Shown here piece after piece: positions 33,069-34,592 of a stretch of 34,592 nt of DNA. The DNA lies in assembly GCA_025062105.1 (NCBI GenBank), contig JANXAQ010000241.1, positions 1 through 34,592 on the forward strand, in the 5' to 3' direction. This stretch comes from Thermoguttaceae bacterium. Lineage in GTDB: Bacteria; Planctomycetota; Planctomycetia; Pirellulales; Thermoguttaceae. The position numbers and the translations under genes are program-made. The stretch's first letter is position 1. Every line of letters begins with the position of its first letter. The notes below the pieces were generated by a model. That model saw nothing but the letters and a program-made list of their open reading frames with translations, was not told where the DNA came from and ran no database searches.

Positions 33069-34592
33069 CGATTCTTACCCGATGGCGGTCCCCGCCGAAA
33101 GATGTCATCCTCTGAAGAACTCTTGTGTCCTACTTTTCGGGGACCACGGATCCAGACTCGGACATGGCGGGCAGCTTCTGGAAGCTCTTGGGCCGCTACG
33201 GGCTGATAACCGAACTGTTCACACAATTGTGCCACCTCCTCCATCCATTGGCGATCCCGATAAACCGGGTCATTCCAAAGCAAGACCACATCCGGATTAA
33301 AGGCGAAAAAACGTTTTCGAAACTCGCTCTGTTGCCAAGGCATTTGGGGAGGCCAACTCGAACAAACTCCTTGAGCATGGTAAGCCAAAAGATTTTCGGC
33401 GCTTCGGGGGCCGAAGATTTTTGCGTGCGGGCCAAGGGTGCAGTGGATCCATCGTCCTAAAGCGGTCTGTTGCCGCATCAGACGGGTCGCACTAGGTTCC
33501 ACCTGGGGAATGCTTACCCCCACCAGGACCACAACCCCCAGGAGCAAGGTCCCAAAACGTCTCCCAGCCGAATCGTACCCCACTTGGCCTCGGCCAATCA
33601 CCCTATTCAACCCATCCACAGTGGCTAAAAATCCTATGGCTGCATACGGCAACCCGGTCATTAAAATCGGAAATAGATACCGGCCATCGATTCCGCCCGT
33701 AGAAGACAGATATGCCCAAGCAGCGTAAAAAAGCAGAAGGTTATGGATAGAAAGGACAATTTGATCGGCTCGGAGTAGAATTCGCCAGCCTAACACCAGC
33801 CCAATGCCCATCAAAGGGGCGTAGGAATAACTTATTGCTTTAATCATACGTACAGCAACCCGACGTGCATGCACCCATTCGGAAACCTTTCCTCTCTCTT
33901 CCTCCGAAACAGATCCGGAACAGACCGGGTTGGGACCAGTCTGGGCAGAAGAAGAATTGACGTTACGGCTATCCGAGCAGTGGTTTGTAAGCGGTTGGCC
34001 GGCAGAATGCCCCCTCTGTGCGGACATCAGATCAGCGGATAAAAGGCAGACGAGTTGGCCAGGCAAATAAACTGCCTTTGCACACACCGGCTGAGAGAAG
34101 CTTGCCCGGCAAGAATCTGCCCCTACCCTTCGGATTGCCAGAGGATTCTTGTTCTCTGGGTGTAGGGGGAAGTTTCCATCCAAGGCTTGGCACAGTTGGG
34201 AAGAGGTCGCAGGTTCTGAAGAAAAAAGTTGCTCTATTTGATCGCTTGTCCAGTTCCAGATTCTCCAGAATAAAGGCAATCGGCCCCATTCCCATTGGGG
34301 ATGCTCGCGCAGCCAGGTAAGGTTGACCACTAGCACACCAGCCGGAATTATCCCTAAGGCCCCCAGAGTACCCAAGACCACTCGCCATCGAGCCTGGCGG
34401 AGTGCGGTGGTCCGGTACACCATCCAGCCGAGCAGTACCACGATCAGCAACAATCCTTCTAGCCGGGTGTAGATAGCCAAACCAATGGTCGCCCCCCCTG
34501 CCAAAAACAACCCAATACGAGTTTCCACTACCGCTCGACAAATCAGATATAATGCGAAATTGAAAAGAAACCAATAGGTCGGGTCCCGGATT
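33065..34592 (-). CDS. GT39-like membrane glycosyltransferase, 5' end outside the window
   Basis: The frame is open to the right edge and continues beyond the GTG at 34528: the edge codons read RDPTYWFLFNFALYLICRAV, a coherent membrane segment. The product is a multi-pass membrane protein with AIYTRLEGLLLIVVLLGW, typical of GT39/ArnT-like transferases that use polyprenyl-phosphate sugars on the outer side of the membrane. About eight hydrophobic segments follow, then a soluble C-terminus. A long polar stretch (roughly codes from 34250 back to 33880) with many Ser, Cys and Pro residues lies between two membrane segments and is not typical. The stop (33065-33067) overlaps the aminotransferase stop tail to tail. 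The first catalytic acid of the family would lie outside the window, so the call is tentative. Confidence 0.72.
   Translation of the reverse strand, partial: IRDPTYWFLFNFALYLICRAVVETRIGLFLAGGATIGLAIYTRLEGLLLIVVLLGWMVYRTTALRQARWRVVLGTLGALGIIPAGVLVVNLTWLREHPQWEWGRLPLFWRIWNWTSDQIEQLFSSEPATSSQLCQALDGNFPLHPENKNPLAIRRVGADSCRASFSQPVCAKAVYLPGQLVCLLSADLMSAQRGHSAGQPLTNHCSDSRNVNSSSAQTGPNPVCSGSVSEEERGKVSEWVHARRVAVRMIKAISYSYAPLMGIGLVLGWRILLRADQIVLSIHNLLLFYAAWAYLSSTGGIDGRYLFPILMTGLPYAAIGFLATVDGLNRVIGRGQVGYDSAGRRFGTLLLGVVVLVGVSIPQVEPSATRLMRQQTALGRWIHCTLGPHAKIFGPRSAENLLAYHAQGVCSSWPPQMPWQQSEFRKRFFAFNPDVVLLWNDPVYRDRQWMEEVAQLCEQFGYQPVAAQELPEAARHVRVWIRGPRKVGHKSSSEDDIFRRGPPSGKNR

Noticed and set aside
34032..34574. 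180-codon minus-strand frame
   Set aside because: It is a shifted register of the GT39-like gene; only the other register gives membrane segments and runs coherently to the window edge.

Overview
The window looks like chromosomal DNA of a Gram-negative-type bacterium, most likely a member of the Planctomycetota. That placement is an inference from the style of the integrase, the STAS protein, the bL33 variant and the long repeat-filled gaps; there is no rRNA or other decisive marker. It reads as an accessory chromosomal region dominated by surface-polysaccharide genes.

Layout. (1) 1-1456: a tyrosine recombinase whose reading frame ends inside an antisense tRNA-Asn(GTT) gene. This is the expected arrangement at one edge of an element integrated in the tRNA 3' end and lying to the left of the window. 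(2) 1457-4478: mostly non-coding, with an STAS-domain anti-sigma-factor antagonist, copies of short palindromic repeats, and the small ribosomal protein gene rpmG (bL33). (3) 4479-6221: recJ. (4) 6913-11260, minus strand: a heptosyltransferase and two paralogous WaaG-like glycosyltransferases, probably for an LPS-core-like heptose oligosaccharide. (5) 11261-14662: 3.4 kb almost without genes, packed with decayed copies of at least three repeat families and holding one 44-residue membrane microprotein gene. (6) 14663-33068, plus strand: a large polysaccharide locus. (7) 33065-34592, minus strand: a GT39-like membrane glycosyltransferase that runs off the right edge.

The polysaccharide locus holds all five enzymes for UDP-GlcNAc to UDP-D-ManNAc3NAcA: WbpA (6-dehydrogenase), WbpB (3-dehydrogenase), WbpE (transaminase), WbpD (N-acetyltransferase) and WbpI (2-epimerase). 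A WbpG-type amidotransferase suggests further conversion to the acetamidino sugar. A Wzx-like flippase, a Wzy/WaaL-like polymerase or ligase, two GT4 glycosyltransferases and a PglC-like initiating transferase supply assembly and export. PglD- and PglE-like enzymes suggest a second amino sugar, as in bacillosamine-type pathways. From wbpG to pglD each gene overlaps the next by ATGA, so translation is probably coupled.

Two things stand out. The polymerase/ligase gene is fused in frame to a large predicted extracytoplasmic module that resembles the C-terminal domain of D-glucuronyl C5-epimerase and ends in two discoidin-like domains, with a lipoprotein-like signal peptide buried at the junction. 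This suggests a polymer made of uronic-acid residues that is epimerised as it is assembled or attached. Second, the gaps carry families of 125-290 bp palindromic elements. Family A (about 148 bp, 18-bp inverted termini, internal hairpins) has direct repeats at its ends in several copies, so it behaves like a MITE; one copy supplies the stop codon of a glycosyltransferase. No transposase is present in the window.
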